Of a stretch of 34,193 nt of DNA, positions 8,552 through 16,964 are shown piece by piece. Location of the stretch: contig JAGXAO010000011.1 in the NCBI GenBank assembly GCA_018971565.1, forward strand, positions 1 to 34,193, read 5' to 3'. Made by a program: the position numbers and the translations under genes. The notes beneath the pieces are model-generated. The model was not told the origin of the DNA. It searched no databases and worked only from the letters and a program-made list of their open reading frames with translations. Origin of the DNA: Rhodospirillales bacterium (GTDB lineage Bacteria; Pseudomonadota; Alphaproteobacteria; Acetobacterales; Acetobacteraceae). Positions within the stretch are counted from its first letter, which is position 1. Each line of letters opens with the position of its first letter.

Positions 8552-10804
8552 ATGGCCGAGCGTGCCGCGCCGCTCCATACTACGAGCATGAAGACCAGGC
8601 ATAAGCAGACGAATCCCAAAACGCCGGAAACCTTAAACCGGCGGGCCGCCCTGCCCAGCCGCGACTCCGTGAAGCGTTTCCTGGCAGAGGCGCAGGGGGC
8701 GCCGCATTTTCGTGATATTATTCGTGCTTTTTCCGTAGCGCCGGAGAACCGCAAGGCGCTGCGCGGCATGATGAAATCTTTGGAAGCGGAGGGCCATGCC
8801 GAACGGGCCGGGCGGAAACGCCATACAGAAGCGGGACGGCTGCCGGAAAACGCCCTTGTGGAGGTTACAGGAATAGACCGCGACGGTGAGGCCATAGCCC
8901 GGCCGGTGGTGTGGGATGCACCGGGCCGCGCGCCGGTGATTTTCATGCAGCCAGAACGCAAGGGGGCGGCGGCCTTGGCGCCGGGGGCCAAGGTGCTGGC
9001 ACAGCTGAAGCGCATTGGCCCGGATAAATATGAGGGCCGGACGATCAAGCGCGTGGAGGGGCAGAGCGGCAGCATCGTCGGCGTGTTTCATAAAACGCCG
9101 CAGGGCGGGCGAATCGAGCCCGTGGACCGCCGGCAGAAAGGCGAGTGGGTGGTACCGGAAAGCGAGGTAATGGGGGCAATGGAGGCCGAAATTGTCCGCG
9201 CGGAGCCTTTGCCTGGAAAAGCTTTCGGGCCAAAACCCGCCCGCGTGACAGAGCGGCTGGGCAATGCAGAGGATGCGCGCTCGGTTAGCCTTATTGCCAT
9301 TGCTCAGCATGGCATTCCGATGGAATTTTCAGACGGTACGCGAAGGGATGCCAAAAAGGCCAAGCCCGTGGCCTTGGGCAAGCGGGCTGACCTGCGCGAA
9401 TTGCCGCTGATCACCATAGATGGCTCCGATGCGAGGGATTTCGACGATGCCGTGTTCGCCGCTCCTGAACCACATGGTTACCGGCTGATCGTCGCCATTG
9501 CGGATGTGGCGCACTACGTGAAGCCAGGCAGCGCGCTGGATCGAGACGCCAGGATGCGCGGCAATAGCTGCTATTTCCCGGACCGCGTGGTGCCGATGCT
9601 GCCGGAGGAGCTTTCCAATGGGTTATGCTCGCTGAAACCCGGCGAGGAGCGTGGCTGCCTGTTTGTGGAAATGCATATCGACGTGCATGGCACCAAGCTG
9701 CGCCACGCCTTCGGGCGCGGGCTGATGCGCTCGGCCGCGCGCAAGACGTATGAAGAGGTGCAAGAAGAGTTTGAGGATAATCCTGAGAATCATGCCCACC
9801 TCTACGCCGCTTATCATGCGTTGAGCGAAGCGCGCGAGCGGCGGGGCACGCTTAATCTTGACCTGCCGGAACGCAAGGTGACGCTGGGGGACGATGGGCA
9901 GGTGCAGAACGTGGCCCCGCGCCCGCGTTTGGCCGCGCATAAGCTGATAGAGGAGTTCATGATCCTCGCGAATGTGTGCGCGGCGGAGGAGCTGGAGCGG
10001 CTGAAGCTGCCCTGCATGTACCGCGTGCACGCACCGCCGACACAGGAAAAATTAGATAATCTACGAAATTTTCTGGCGACCCTTGAGATCTCGCTAAAGC
10101 CGGGCGGCCAGCTCCACCCGCGCGACCTGGATGGTGTTTTGAGGGTCGTTGAAGGCACGCCTTCAGCGCCGCTGGTGAATGAGACGATTTTGCGCTCCCA
10201 GAGCCAGGCCGAGTATTCACCTGAAAATCTCGGACATTTTGGCTTGGCGCTCAGCCGCTACGCGCATTTCACCTCACCTATCCGGCGGTACGCGGACCTT
10301 CTGGTGCATCGCGCGCTGATAAGGGGGCTGAAGCTGGGAAATGATGGGTTGACCGAGGAGGAGATGCACGCCTTCGCCGATACGGCAGAAAATATTACCG
10401 CCACCGAACGCCGTGCCACTTTGGCCGAACGCGATTCGACCGACCGTTATCTTGCGCTGTATTTGCAACACCGCATCGGAGAGTTGTTCCAGGCCAGAAT
10501 TTCGGGGGTGACGAAGTTCGGACTCTTCGCCACTTTAACGGAAAGCGGTGCAAGCGGATTTTTGAGTATGGCGAGTTTGCCGGATGATTACTGGGTGTTT
10601 GATGAACGCGCCCAAACCTTGTCCGGCCGCAGGAGCCGCGCTGTGTACTCATTGGCGCAGGAGCTTGAGGTCCGGTTGAATGAGGCGAAACCGGTGACGG
10701 GAGGGTTGCTGCTTGGCGTGGCTGGACTACCCGCAGCCACACGGCAACGCATGGACAGCCTGGCAAAACCCACGAAAAAGACCAAGCCGAAGCAGAACCG
10801 GTGA
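8552..10804 (+). CDS. rnr: Ribonuclease R (3'-5' exoribonuclease, RNB/RNase II family)
   Basis: 750 residues. Degrades structured RNA processively from the 3' end, with roles in mRNA and rRNA quality control. Order of parts: N-terminal winged-helix-like region (about 35-100), cold-shock/OB domains (about 100-275), RNB catalytic domain (about 281-605) and a C-terminal S1 domain (643-722), with a basic tail rich in Lys. The metal-binding aspartates are all present in TIDGSDARDFDDAVF: Asp290, Asp296, Asp298, Asp299. The RNB hallmark HFTSPIRRYADLLVHRALI is also seen. The ATG at 8552 has TGGAA upstream; an in-frame ATG at 8588 is an alternative. Its stop overlaps the GTG of the next gene by four bases, so the peptidase is translationally coupled to it. 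Confidence 0.95.
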   Translation: MAERAAPLHTTSMKTRHKQTNPKTPETLNRRAALPSRDSVKRFLAEAQGAPHFRDIIRAFSVAPENRKALRGMMKSLEAEGHAERAGRKRHTEAGRLPENALVEVTGIDRDGEAIARPVVWDAPGRAPVIFMQPERKGAAALAPGAKVLAQLKRIGPDKYEGRTIKRVEGQSGSIVGVFHKTPQGGRIEPVDRRQKGEWVVPESEVMGAMEAEIVRAEPLPGKAFGPKPARVTERLGNAEDARSVSLIAIAQHGIPMEFSDGTRRDAKKAKPVALGKRADLRELPLITIDGSDARDFDDAVFAAPEPHGYRLIVAIADVAHYVKPGSALDRDARMRGNSCYFPDRVVPMLPEELSNGLCSLKPGEERGCLFVEMHIDVHGTKLRHAFGRGLMRSAARKTYEEVQEEFEDNPENHAHLYAAYHALSEARERRGTLNLDLPERKVTLGDDGQVQNVAPRPRLAAHKLIEEFMILANVCAAEELERLKLPCMYRVHAPPTQEKLDNLRNFLATLEISLKPGGQLHPRDLDGVLRVVEGTPSAPLVNETILRSQSQAEYSPENLGHFGLALSRYAHFTSPIRRYADLLVHRALIRGLKLGNDGLTEEEMHAFADTAENITATERRATLAERDSTDRYLALYLQHRIGELFQARISGVTKFGLFATLTESGASGFLSMASLPDDYWVFDERAQTLSGRRSRAVYSLAQELEVRLNEAKPVTGGLLLGVAGLPAATRQRMDSLAKPTKKTKPKQNR

Positions 10805-12330
10805 GGCAAAGGGCTTTTCTTGTTCTGGTTTGCCTGCTGTTGCCGGTGGCCCTGTATTGCCGCCCGGCCGACGCAGCGGCAAGCTTCGACGTTGGCGCGG
10901 CGGCAAATGTGTGGTCTGCGGCGCTAGCCTATATCGCGCCGCGTGCGCTGAACCCGGTTACAATTCCTCAGATGACGCTTTGGGGTTTAAATGGCCTCGC
11001 GGCGCTGGACCCCAACTTAAACGCCACAGAGCAGAACGGTGAAATCCGGTTGTATGGGCCGGATAGGCTGCTGCTGGCCATACCCGCGCCCGGGCCCACA
11101 GACGCGGCGGCATGGGGCAAAGCGGCCGCCGAGGTGGCGGCGGCAGCCAGTGCGGCTTCTCCGGCATTGCAGCAAGCGGGCACACAGGGAATTATCGGCA
11201 ATTTCTTCGACGAATTGTTCAACCACTTCGACCCTTATTCCCGATACGAAGACCCCGTGCAGGCCGCGCAGGACGAACTTATGATCACTGGCCTCGCCGG
11301 GACGGGCCTGACCCTTGAAGACCAGCATGGCAAGGCGGTTATAGCCTCCGTCGCAGCGGATAGCCCGGCATCGGATGCGGGGCTTCAGCCCGGCATGATC
11401 GTTAACGTGATGAATGGCCAGAATATCTATGGCGGCATGGTGAACGCCCTGAACGAGGATATGGCCGGCCTGGCCGGAACAAGCGTTTCAATCTCTGTGG
11501 CCGACCCGCAGGGAAACAGGGCGGAAGGTGACCAGCGGCTTACGCTGATCCGCGGTTATATCCCGCCGCAAACCGTATTCAGCGAACCACCCGTGGCGCC
11601 AGGAACCGCCTTTCTAAAGATTACCGGCTTCAATAAGGGTACGGGCGATCAATTTTCCGAGATACTCGCGAAGCTGATGGCCCAGCCAGCCCCGCCAACC
11701 GGCCTGGTGCTGGACCTGCGCGGAAACCGTGGCGGCGTGCTCCGCCAGGCGGTTATAGTGGCGGACTCGCTGTTGCAATCCGGCCCCGTCGCGGAAACGA
11801 ATGGGCGGGATTCAGATGCTGACCAAATGTTCAAAGCCGAGGGGGCAGACCTTACAAACGGCGCCCGTATGGCTGTGCTGGTGGATGGCCAGACCGCCAG
11901 CGCCGCCGAAATACTGGCTTCCGCTCTGGCTGATGACGGGCGCGCGGTGGTAATTGGCTCGGAGACTCTGGGTAAGGGGTTGGTGCAAACCGTAACATCC
12001 CTGCCCGATGGCGGGGAGCTTTACGTAACCTGGAGCAGGGTTCTGGCGCCAAAGGGTTGGCCATTACAGGGGCTTGGGCTGATGCCGCAAATATGCACCA
12101 GCAATGGCGCCGCAGCCTTGAACCAACAGCTTGCGGCGCTGGCCAATGGCCGAAACCTTATGGCGCCGGCTGTGAGCCAGGCGCGCGCCATGCGCCCGCC
12201 TGTGGGCATAGGCGCAATGTTGGCGGTGCGAGGCAATTGCCCAGCGGATATTGGTGGTGAACTTGACGAGCAAGCGGCGGCGGCGGTGCTTAGCAACCCC
12301 GAAATTTATCAAGCCGCGCTGCTGCATTGA
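10801..12330 (+). CDS. S41 family C-terminal processing peptidase with PDZ domain, exported
   Basis: 509 residues, GTG start overlapping the rnr stop (GTGA). An N-terminal signal peptide (about 1-25, ending PADA-AAS) places it in the periplasm or inner membrane. A PDZ domain (about 165-250, GLQPGMIVNVMNGQ) precedes the tail-specific protease core (about 268-430). The Ser/Lys/Gln active site is complete: Ser367 in GQTASAAEIL, Lys392 and Gln396 in TLGKGLVQT; the substrate strand GLVLDLRGNRGG (301-312) is canonical. It should cleave proteins from their C termini, like CtpA/Prc. Residues 100-125 are unusually Ala-rich. The pairing with rnr suggests cotranscription only; the substrate is unknown. 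Confidence 0.9.
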   Translation: MRQRAFLVLVCLLLPVALYCRPADAAASFDVGAAANVWSAALAYIAPRALNPVTIPQMTLWGLNGLAALDPNLNATEQNGEIRLYGPDRLLLAIPAPGPTDAAAWGKAAAEVAAAASAASPALQQAGTQGIIGNFFDELFNHFDPYSRYEDPVQAAQDELMITGLAGTGLTLEDQHGKAVIASVAADSPASDAGLQPGMIVNVMNGQNIYGGMVNALNEDMAGLAGTSVSISVADPQGNRAEGDQRLTLIRGYIPPQTVFSEPPVAPGTAFLKITGFNKGTGDQFSEILAKLMAQPAPPTGLVLDLRGNRGGVLRQAVIVADSLLQSGPVAETNGRDSDADQMFKAEGADLTNGARMAVLVDGQTASAAEILASALADDGRAVVIGSETLGKGLVQTVTSLPDGGELYVTWSRVLAPKGWPLQGLGLMPQICTSNGAAALNQQLAALANGRNLMAPAVSQARAMRPPVGIGAMLAVRGNCPADIGGELDEQAAAAVLSNPEIYQAALLH

Positions 12331-12340
12331 TTACAGGTAC

Positions 12341-12370
12341 TTGACGAAACCAGCTAAGCTGGGCGATACG
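12341..12370 (+). promoter_or_regulatory. Candidate sigma-70 promoter of rpmG
   Basis: TTGACG at 12341-12346 is a good -35 box; the best -10 is GATACG at 12365-12370 after 18 bases, only a partial match. It lies immediately upstream of the rpmG Shine-Dalgarno GGAG (12381-12384). Confidence 0.4.
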
Positions 12371-12393
12371 GCCCGCTCTCGGAGATTCTAATC

Positions 12394-12561
12394 ATGGCTA
12401 AATCAAACGTCGTCCAAATCAAGCTCGTATCCACCGCCGATACTGGCTACTTCTATGTGACCAAGAAGAATGCCCGCGCGCAGACGCAGAAGCTTGAGCT
12501 GAACAAGTATGATCCGGTCGTGCGCAAGCACGTGAAGTTCAAGGAAGCGAAAATCAAGTAA
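12394..12561 (+). CDS. rpmG: 50S ribosomal protein L33
   Basis: 55 residues, too short to stand out by length but unmistakable: it starts [18 protein letters not shown], continues [17 protein letters not shown] and [19 protein letters not shown]33 sits near the E site of the large ribosomal subunit. There is no cysteine, so this is the zinc-free (C-minus) form and does not need zinc. GGAG lies 9 bases before the ATG. The stop codon is inside a perfect 10-bp hairpin (12555-12577), the first of three consecutive hairpins before the next gene. It is likely monocistronic with its own promoter. Confidence 0.96.
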   Translation: MAKSNVVQIKLVSTADTGYFYVTKKNARAQTQKLELNKYDPVVRKHVKFKEAKIK

Positions 12562-12577
12562 CGCAGCGCGTTACTTG
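12555..12577 (+). other. Perfect hairpin over the rpmG stop codon
   Basis: CAAGTAACGC pairs perfectly with GCGTTACTTG around a three-base AGC loop. It contains the rpmG TAA and is not followed by a T tract, so it looks like an mRNA 3'-stabilising or processing element instead of a terminator. Confidence 0.6.
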
Positions 12578-12585
12578 TAAATGGC

Positions 12586-12607
12586 TTGGATTTCACGAGA
12601 AATCCAA
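12586..12607 (+). other. Second hairpin downstream of rpmG
   Basis: TTGGATTTC pairs perfectly with GAAATCCAA around ACGA; flanking GGC and GCC could extend it across a 3-base bulge. There is no T tract. Confidence 0.55.
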
Positions 12608-12627
12608 TGAGCCAGCCCCCTTATATG

Positions 12628-12662
12628 CCCCTCAGCATGATTGATGTCTGGGGGGTTGTTTT
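12628..12662 (+). terminator. Probable rpmG terminator abutting the next start codon
   Basis: CCCC-(T)-CAG pairs with CTG-GGGG around a 12-base loop, followed by GGTTGTTTT, which ends exactly at the next ATG (12663). The G run could also serve as the Shine-Dalgarno of that gene, so one element may do two jobs. Confidence 0.5.
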
Positions 12663-13901
12663 ATGCGCGTATTTTCTTGCGACGCTTGTAGGCAGACATT
12701 GTTTTTCGAGAACAATGCCTGCGAACGGTGTGGGCACGAATTAGGCTTTCTGGCCAGCGCGATGTCTTTGCTGGCGCTAGAGCGCGATGGCGAGGTTTTA
12801 CAAAGCCTTACGGGTGAAGACCGTTACGCCTATTGTGCAAATGCCGGGCATGGCGTGTGCAATTGGCTGGTGTCTGCGCCTGGCGAGCTTTGTACCGCTT
12901 GCCGGCATAATCAGACCATCCCTGATCTTTCGGTTGATACAAACCTTAAAGGCTGGCGCGCGCTGGAAATTGCCAAGCATCGGCTGTTTTACACGCTGCT
13001 GCGGCTGAAACTACCATTGAGAGATTTAGCGGAAGACCCCGCGCATGGGTTGGCTTTTGATTTTCTGGCCGACCCTCCCGGCCCTGGCCCACGTATTTTA
13101 ACCGGCCATGACGAAGGGGTGATCACCATTAATCTTGCTGAGGCCGATGGCGCGATGCGGGAGCGTTTGCGGGCGGAAATGGGAGAGCCATACCGCACGC
13201 TGCTCGGCCATTTCCGACACGAGGTGGGCCATTACTACTGGAACGAGCTGGTGCGCGACGATGGCAGGCTTGAAGATTGCCGCCTGATGTTCGGTGATGA
13301 TTCGCGCGATTACGGCGAGGCGCTGCAACAGCATTACGAGCAAGGCCCCCCTGCCGGTTGGGAAGAAAATTATGTCTCGGCCTATGCCACGATGCACCCA
13401 TGGGAAGATTTCGCGGAGACCTGGGCACATTATCTGCACATCATCGACACGCTGGAAACGGCTTCAGCTTTCGGGTTGCGCATTCACCCTCACCGTACCG
13501 AGGAGGAGATATTGCACACGGATATCAATTTTGATCCCTACCGCGTCAAAGCGATCGAAACCCTGATCGAAGCCTGGCTGCCTTTAACGTTCGCAATGAA
13601 CGCGCTTAATCGTTCAATGGGGCACCCAGATATGTACCCATTTGTTTTATCTGGGCCGGTTATCCAAAAGCTTGGCTTTATTCATGACCTTGTTCGTGGG
13701 CAAGATAAAGCAGAGCTCAACCAACGAACCCAAAAGGCAGCGCCCAACCCTCCACCGCCTTCCGAGCCCCCTACCCCGCCTGGCCCTTCGCCCATAAGGC
13801 CACCCGTAGAGCCACCACCCGAACCCGGACCAGATATTCAACTGCCACCGGAAATTCCGCCTCAGCCGCCTAGAGGTGACCCGCCACCGCTGCAGGCGTG
13901 A
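12663..13901 (+). CDS. Zinc-ribbon putative metallopeptidase (PF15887/Peptidase_Mx-like)
   Basis: 412 residues, no signal peptide. The N terminus has a zinc ribbon of two CxxC pairs (Cys6/9 and Cys20/23), and Cys58, 66, 77 and 80 may form a second metal site. Residues about 95-335 match the pattern of the putative zinc-binding peptidase family: HFRHEVGHYYWNEL carries HEVGH at 186-190, with a downstream MHPWEDFAETWAHYLHI (244-260) supplying the probable third ligand Glu. The last 50 residues (about 360-412) are a proline-rich tail with PPP and EPP repeats, probably disordered. Homologues are common in proteobacteria and I know of no defined substrate. The ATG at 12663 follows a G-rich Shine-Dalgarno-like run inside the rpmG terminator. 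It converges on thiL with a 12-base gap. Confidence 0.85.
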   Translation: MRVFSCDACRQTLFFENNACERCGHELGFLASAMSLLALERDGEVLQSLTGEDRYAYCANAGHGVCNWLVSAPGELCTACRHNQTIPDLSVDTNLKGWRALEIAKHRLFYTLLRLKLPLRDLAEDPAHGLAFDFLADPPGPGPRILTGHDEGVITINLAEADGAMRERLRAEMGEPYRTLLGHFRHEVGHYYWNELVRDDGRLEDCRLMFGDDSRDYGEALQQHYEQGPPAGWEENYVSAYATMHPWEDFAETWAHYLHIIDTLETASAFGLRIHPHRTEEEILHTDINFDPYRVKAIETLIEAWLPLTFAMNALNRSMGHPDMYPFVLSGPVIQKLGFIHDLVRGQDKAELNQRTQKAAPNPPPPSEPPTPPGPSPIRPPVEPPPEPGPDIQLPPEIPPQPPRGDPPPLQA

Positions 13902-13913
13902 TATGAAAGCGTG

Positions 13914-14846
13914 TTAAAAATGCTTCCATCCTGATGAGGCGAGATTAAGCCGGGCATTATTATCGCCATGAAGTTCAACGGCTTCCCCGGCTTTAAACAC
14001 GCCAATTCTGGTGATTTTTATCTCCGCACAGGCTGCGCGCAGGGCATTGGCCTGCCCCGGCGGGACGGCAAGAATTAATTCGTAATCATCACCGCCGGTT
14101 AGGCGAAGCTCTAAAACATCCGGCCCGTGAGCCGCCGCTTCAGCGGAAAGAGGCACAAGGCCCGCCTGAACCACGGCGGATAAGCCGGATTCACGGCAAA
14201 TATGACCAAGGTCCTGTATCAAGCCGTCAGAGATATCGATGGCAGCATTGACGATGCCCGCCAGTGAAAGACCCACCCGCGGCTCCGGCAGCAAGGAACG
14301 CCTGGTGAGGAAACCGGTGGGGTCGGCCCGCAGGCCCCGCCTGGCTTCCAGGCCCAAAGCCGCGTCGCCGATAGTGCCGGTAACCCAGATTTCATCCCCA
14401 GCTTTGGCCCCGTTGCGGCGCAACGCCTGGCCAGGCGCCACATGGCCAATGAGTGTGGCTGTTATCGCGATATCAGTGCGGGAGGATGACGAATCACCAC
14501 CCCAAAGAGCGATTGCGAATTCCCGCTGGTCTTTCGCCAACCCGGCGGCAAACCCGGCAAGCCAGCCTTCCGGCAAGGAGGGTGGCAGGGCGGTTGTGAG
14601 AAGATAGCCTGAAGGCACCGCACCCATGGCTGCGAGGTCTGACAAATTGCGGCGCAGGAGCTTGCGCGCGATCGTGGCCGGGTCATCCCCGGTTAAAAAA
14701 TGCACGCCCTCCAGCATTTGGTCCACCGTGAGGACGAGTTGCCGGCCCGGCGGTGGGGTAAGAACGGCCGCATCATCCTTCAGGCCCAAACCGGGCTCGC
14801 CGGCCAGAGGGGCAAAAAATGCCGCGATCCGGTCGAATTCATCCAT
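13914..14846 (-). CDS. thiL: Thiamine-monophosphate kinase
   Basis: 310 residues; phosphorylates thiamine monophosphate to thiamine diphosphate with ATP, the last step of cofactor synthesis. The PurM/ThiL fold motifs are present in order: GLKDDAAVL (21-29, metal-binding Asp pair), VDQMLEGVHF (41-50), RRNLSDLAAMGA (65-76), WGGDSS (115-120), VTGTIGDAALGL (155-166) and AIDISDGLIQDLGH for substrate binding. It is the last gene of the rpiB-to-thiL run: its ATG overlaps the nusB stop by one base (TGATG), implying coupled translation. nusB-thiL linkage is very common in proteobacteria. Confidence 0.95.
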   Translation of the reverse strand: MDEFDRIAAFFAPLAGEPGLGLKDDAAVLTPPPGRQLVLTVDQMLEGVHFLTGDDPATIARKLLRRNLSDLAAMGAVPSGYLLTTALPPSLPEGWLAGFAAGLAKDQREFAIALWGGDSSSSRTDIAITATLIGHVAPGQALRRNGAKAGDEIWVTGTIGDAALGLEARRGLRADPTGFLTRRSLLPEPRVGLSLAGIVNAAIDISDGLIQDLGHICRESGLSAVVQAGLVPLSAEAAAHGPDVLELRLTGGDDYELILAVPPGQANALRAACAEIKITRIGVFKAGEAVELHGDNNARLNLASSGWKHF

Positions 14847-15319
14847 CAGCGGGCAGCGGTGAATTCCGCCGGGCGCAGCAGATGCGCCAGCTTATCCAGC
14901 ACGCCATTCAACATGCGAGGCTCATCGCCTGAGAAAAACCCATGGGCGACGTCAAGATATTCATTAATGATCACCTTGGCGGGGGGACCATCGGTCATCC
15001 AAAGTTCAGCGCCACCCGCGCGAAGCGCAGCGCGCAACACCGGGTCCAGACGGAGTATGGGCCAGGTTTCAGGCAGCGCCTGCACGATCATACCGTCAAG
15101 CGTGTCCTGCTGCTGCGTGGCCGTGCGGACAATACGGGTGAACAGCGGCACATCTGCTTCGGGCAGGTTTCCATCCTCCAGCCCGCCCTGCCAGGGCAGT
15201 TGCCCCATGCGATGACGGATGAACTGATCTATGACGGTTTCCGAGCTGATCTCGGCATGCTCAGATTGATAAAGCGCCTGAACGGCGGCAATGCGGGATA
15301 GGGTTCTGGGACGGGTCAT
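14846..15319 (-). CDS. nusB: Transcription antitermination protein NusB
   Basis: 157 residues, all-helical. With NusE (S10) it binds boxA RNA and supports antitermination of rRNA operons. The N terminus TRPRTLSRIAAVQALYQSEH and the C-terminal INEYLDVAHGF...NGVLDKLAHLLR are the characteristic NusB blocks. Its ATG overlaps the ribH stop by one base (TAATG) and its stop overlaps thiL by one base, so it sits in the middle of a coupled chain. ribH-nusB adjacency is the classic bacterial arrangement. Confidence 0.95.
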   Translation of the reverse strand: MTRPRTLSRIAAVQALYQSEHAEISSETVIDQFIRHRMGQLPWQGGLEDGNLPEADVPLFTRIVRTATQQQDTLDGMIVQALPETWPILRLDPVLRAALRAGGAELWMTDGPPAKVIINEYLDVAHGFFSGDEPRMLNGVLDKLAHLLRPAEFTAAR

Positions 15320-15795
15320 TACATAAACCTGCGCTTCAACGCGATTTGTTTGAGGCAGGCAACAGCAGCTTCAGCGCCCTTGTTGGCGCCGGTCTCACGG
15401 GAGCGGGCCTGAGCTTGGGCCAGGGTATCAACAGTCAAAAGCCCGGTGCCAAGGCACAGGCGGTTCTCAACCGCCACTTGCATTAACCCATTCATGGCCG
15501 CAGTGCAGACAAACTCATAATGATCGGTTTCTCCGCGTACAACGCAGCCGAGCGCGATGAAACCGTCAAAAGCAGGCTGGGCTGAAGCGGCGATGGCCAG
15601 CGCCTGGGGCAGCTCAAACGCGCCCGCGACCTCGATGATTTCACACGTGGCATTCGCCTGGGCAAAAATATCGCGTGCCGCATCCATCATGCCATCGACG
15701 ACATTCCGGTAGTAAGGCGCGCTTATGGCCAAAATATTCGGAGGAGGGCCCGGAACTTTCGGGGCCTCGGGCAAGGGAGCGTCAGCTGTGCTCAT
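15319..15795 (-). CDS. ribH: 6,7-dimethyl-8-ribityllumazine synthase
   Basis: 158 residues; condenses 3,4-dihydroxy-2-butanone 4-phosphate with the ribitylamino-pyrimidine to give the lumazine precursor of riboflavin. Motifs: VAGAFELPQAL (56-66), ALGCVVRGETDHYEFV (81-96) with the catalytic His92, and ETGANKGAEAA near the C terminus. A Pro-rich 18-residue N-terminal extension precedes the fold. It begins 6 bases after the ribB stop and overlaps nusB by one base. The substrate is supplied by the neighbouring RibB and the product is used by RibE, all in the same operon. Confidence 0.95.
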   Translation of the reverse strand: MSTADAPLPEAPKVPGPPPNILAISAPYYRNVVDGMMDAARDIFAQANATCEIIEVAGAFELPQALAIAASAQPAFDGFIALGCVVRGETDHYEFVCTAAMNGLMQVAVENRLCLGTGLLTVDTLAQAQARSRETGANKGAEAAVACLKQIALKRRFM

Positions 15796-15801
15796 GATGG
15801 T

Positions 15802-16938
15802 TCAGTTAGAATCGGCACCGGTGAGGCTGCGTTGATCGACGACATTCAACCCATACCCCTCCAGACCGATGATGTTGCGCTTGTGATTGGACAGCAGGAT
15901 CATGTTCTTTATCCCAAGATCCAGCAGAATTTGCGCCCCGGTACCATATTCCCGCAGATCGCGGCTTTCGCACTTACCATCCAACAAGGCGCGCAAACCG
16001 GTTGACATCGCCTTTTCGCGCTGTTCGCGTACGATAACCACAACCCCTCGCCCGGCCTTGGCAATTTCGCGCATGGCCCCCTGCAATGCGGCAAAATGGC
16101 CGTTACCCAGAACATCGCTGAGCAAATCCATGCCGTGCATTCGCACGAGCACAGGGGCGTCACCGGAGATGTCACCTTTGATCATGGCAAGGTGCTCTAT
16201 GCCATCCACCTTGCTTTCGAAGGCAACCATGCGCCAGGCCGTGCCGTCCTGAGCGGTGATGTTGCCTTGCTCAACACGCTTTACCAGCCGCTCCGTGGTA
16301 CGGCGATGGGCAATAAGGTCTGCGATGGTGCCGAGCTTGATGTTATGGCGCTGCGCGAAGGCCACCAGCTCCGGCAGGCGTGCCATCGTGCCGTCGTCAT
16401 TGATGATCTCACAGATGACGCCCGCCGGAATGAGCCCGGCCAAACGCGCGATATCCACAGAGGCTTCAGTGTGCCCGGCGCGGACCAGGGTGCCTCCATC
16501 CCGCGCCATAAGTGGGAAAATATGGCCTGGGGAAACGATATCCTCGCGGCCCAGCTCGGGATTTATGGCGACGGCCACCGTGCGGGCACGGTCTGCCGCG
16601 GAAATGCCGGTGGAGATGCCCTCCCGCGCTTCGATTGAAATGGTGAAGGCAGTTTCGTGCCGGCTGCCATTCGCCTGCGTCATCAACGGCAGGCCCAGCG
16701 CATCGCAGCGGGTTTTGGTCATGGCCAGGCAAACCAGGCCGCGCGCGTGTTTGATCATGAAGTTGATCGCATCCGGCGTGGCGAATTGAGCGGGAATAAC
16801 TAGGTCCCCCTCGTTTTCACGGTCCTCATCGTCAACCAGGATAAAAATGCGCCCGGCGCGGGCTTCCTCGATAATTTCAGCCGCCGAGGAAATGTAATCC
16901 TCCAGGCCCGAGGTCTCGAGGGATTTCAAGCCGTCCAT
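15802..16938 (-). CDS. ribB: 3,4-dihydroxy-2-butanone 4-phosphate synthase with degenerate GTP cyclohydrolase II domain
   Basis: 378 residues from the ATG at 16938, which has AAGGA 9 bases upstream; a TTG three codons earlier would abut the Shine-Dalgarno and is not used. Residues 1-210 are a complete RibB domain: DDEDRENEGD (36-45, acidic metal loop), GHIFPLMARDGG, GHTEAS (155-160). It makes the four-carbon unit of riboflavin from ribulose 5-phosphate. Residues about 212-375 align with GTP cyclohydrolase II, including LREYGTGAQILLDLGIKNM and GLEGYGLNVV, but the three zinc cysteines are absent (VRMHGMDLLSD stands where C-TGD...RCDC should be) and the QEGRG loop reads REQREKAMSTGL. I infer that the second domain is catalytically dead and that RibA activity comes from elsewhere. 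Confidence 0.93.
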   Translation of the reverse strand: MDGLKSLETSGLEDYISSAAEIIEEARAGRIFILVDDEDRENEGDLVIPAQFATPDAINFMIKHARGLVCLAMTKTRCDALGLPLMTQANGSRHETAFTISIEAREGISTGISAADRARTVAVAINPELGREDIVSPGHIFPLMARDGGTLVRAGHTEASVDIARLAGLIPAGVICEIINDDGTMARLPELVAFAQRHNIKLGTIADLIAHRRTTERLVKRVEQGNITAQDGTAWRMVAFESKVDGIEHLAMIKGDISGDAPVLVRMHGMDLLSDVLGNGHFAALQGAMREIAKAGRGVVVIVREQREKAMSTGLRALLDGKCESRDLREYGTGAQILLDLGIKNMILLSNHKRNIIGLEGYGLNVVDQRSLTGADSN

Positions 16939-16950
16939 TAAAAGCAATCC

Positions 16951-16964
16951 TTTCCCGAGGGAAA
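16951..16964 (-). other. Small hairpin touching the ribB Shine-Dalgarno
   Basis: TTTCCC and GGGAAA form a perfect inverted repeat with a two-base centre, directly before and partly including the AAAGGA ribosome-binding site of ribB. It could limit ribosome access. There is no room here for an FMN riboswitch (47-base gap). Confidence 0.35.
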
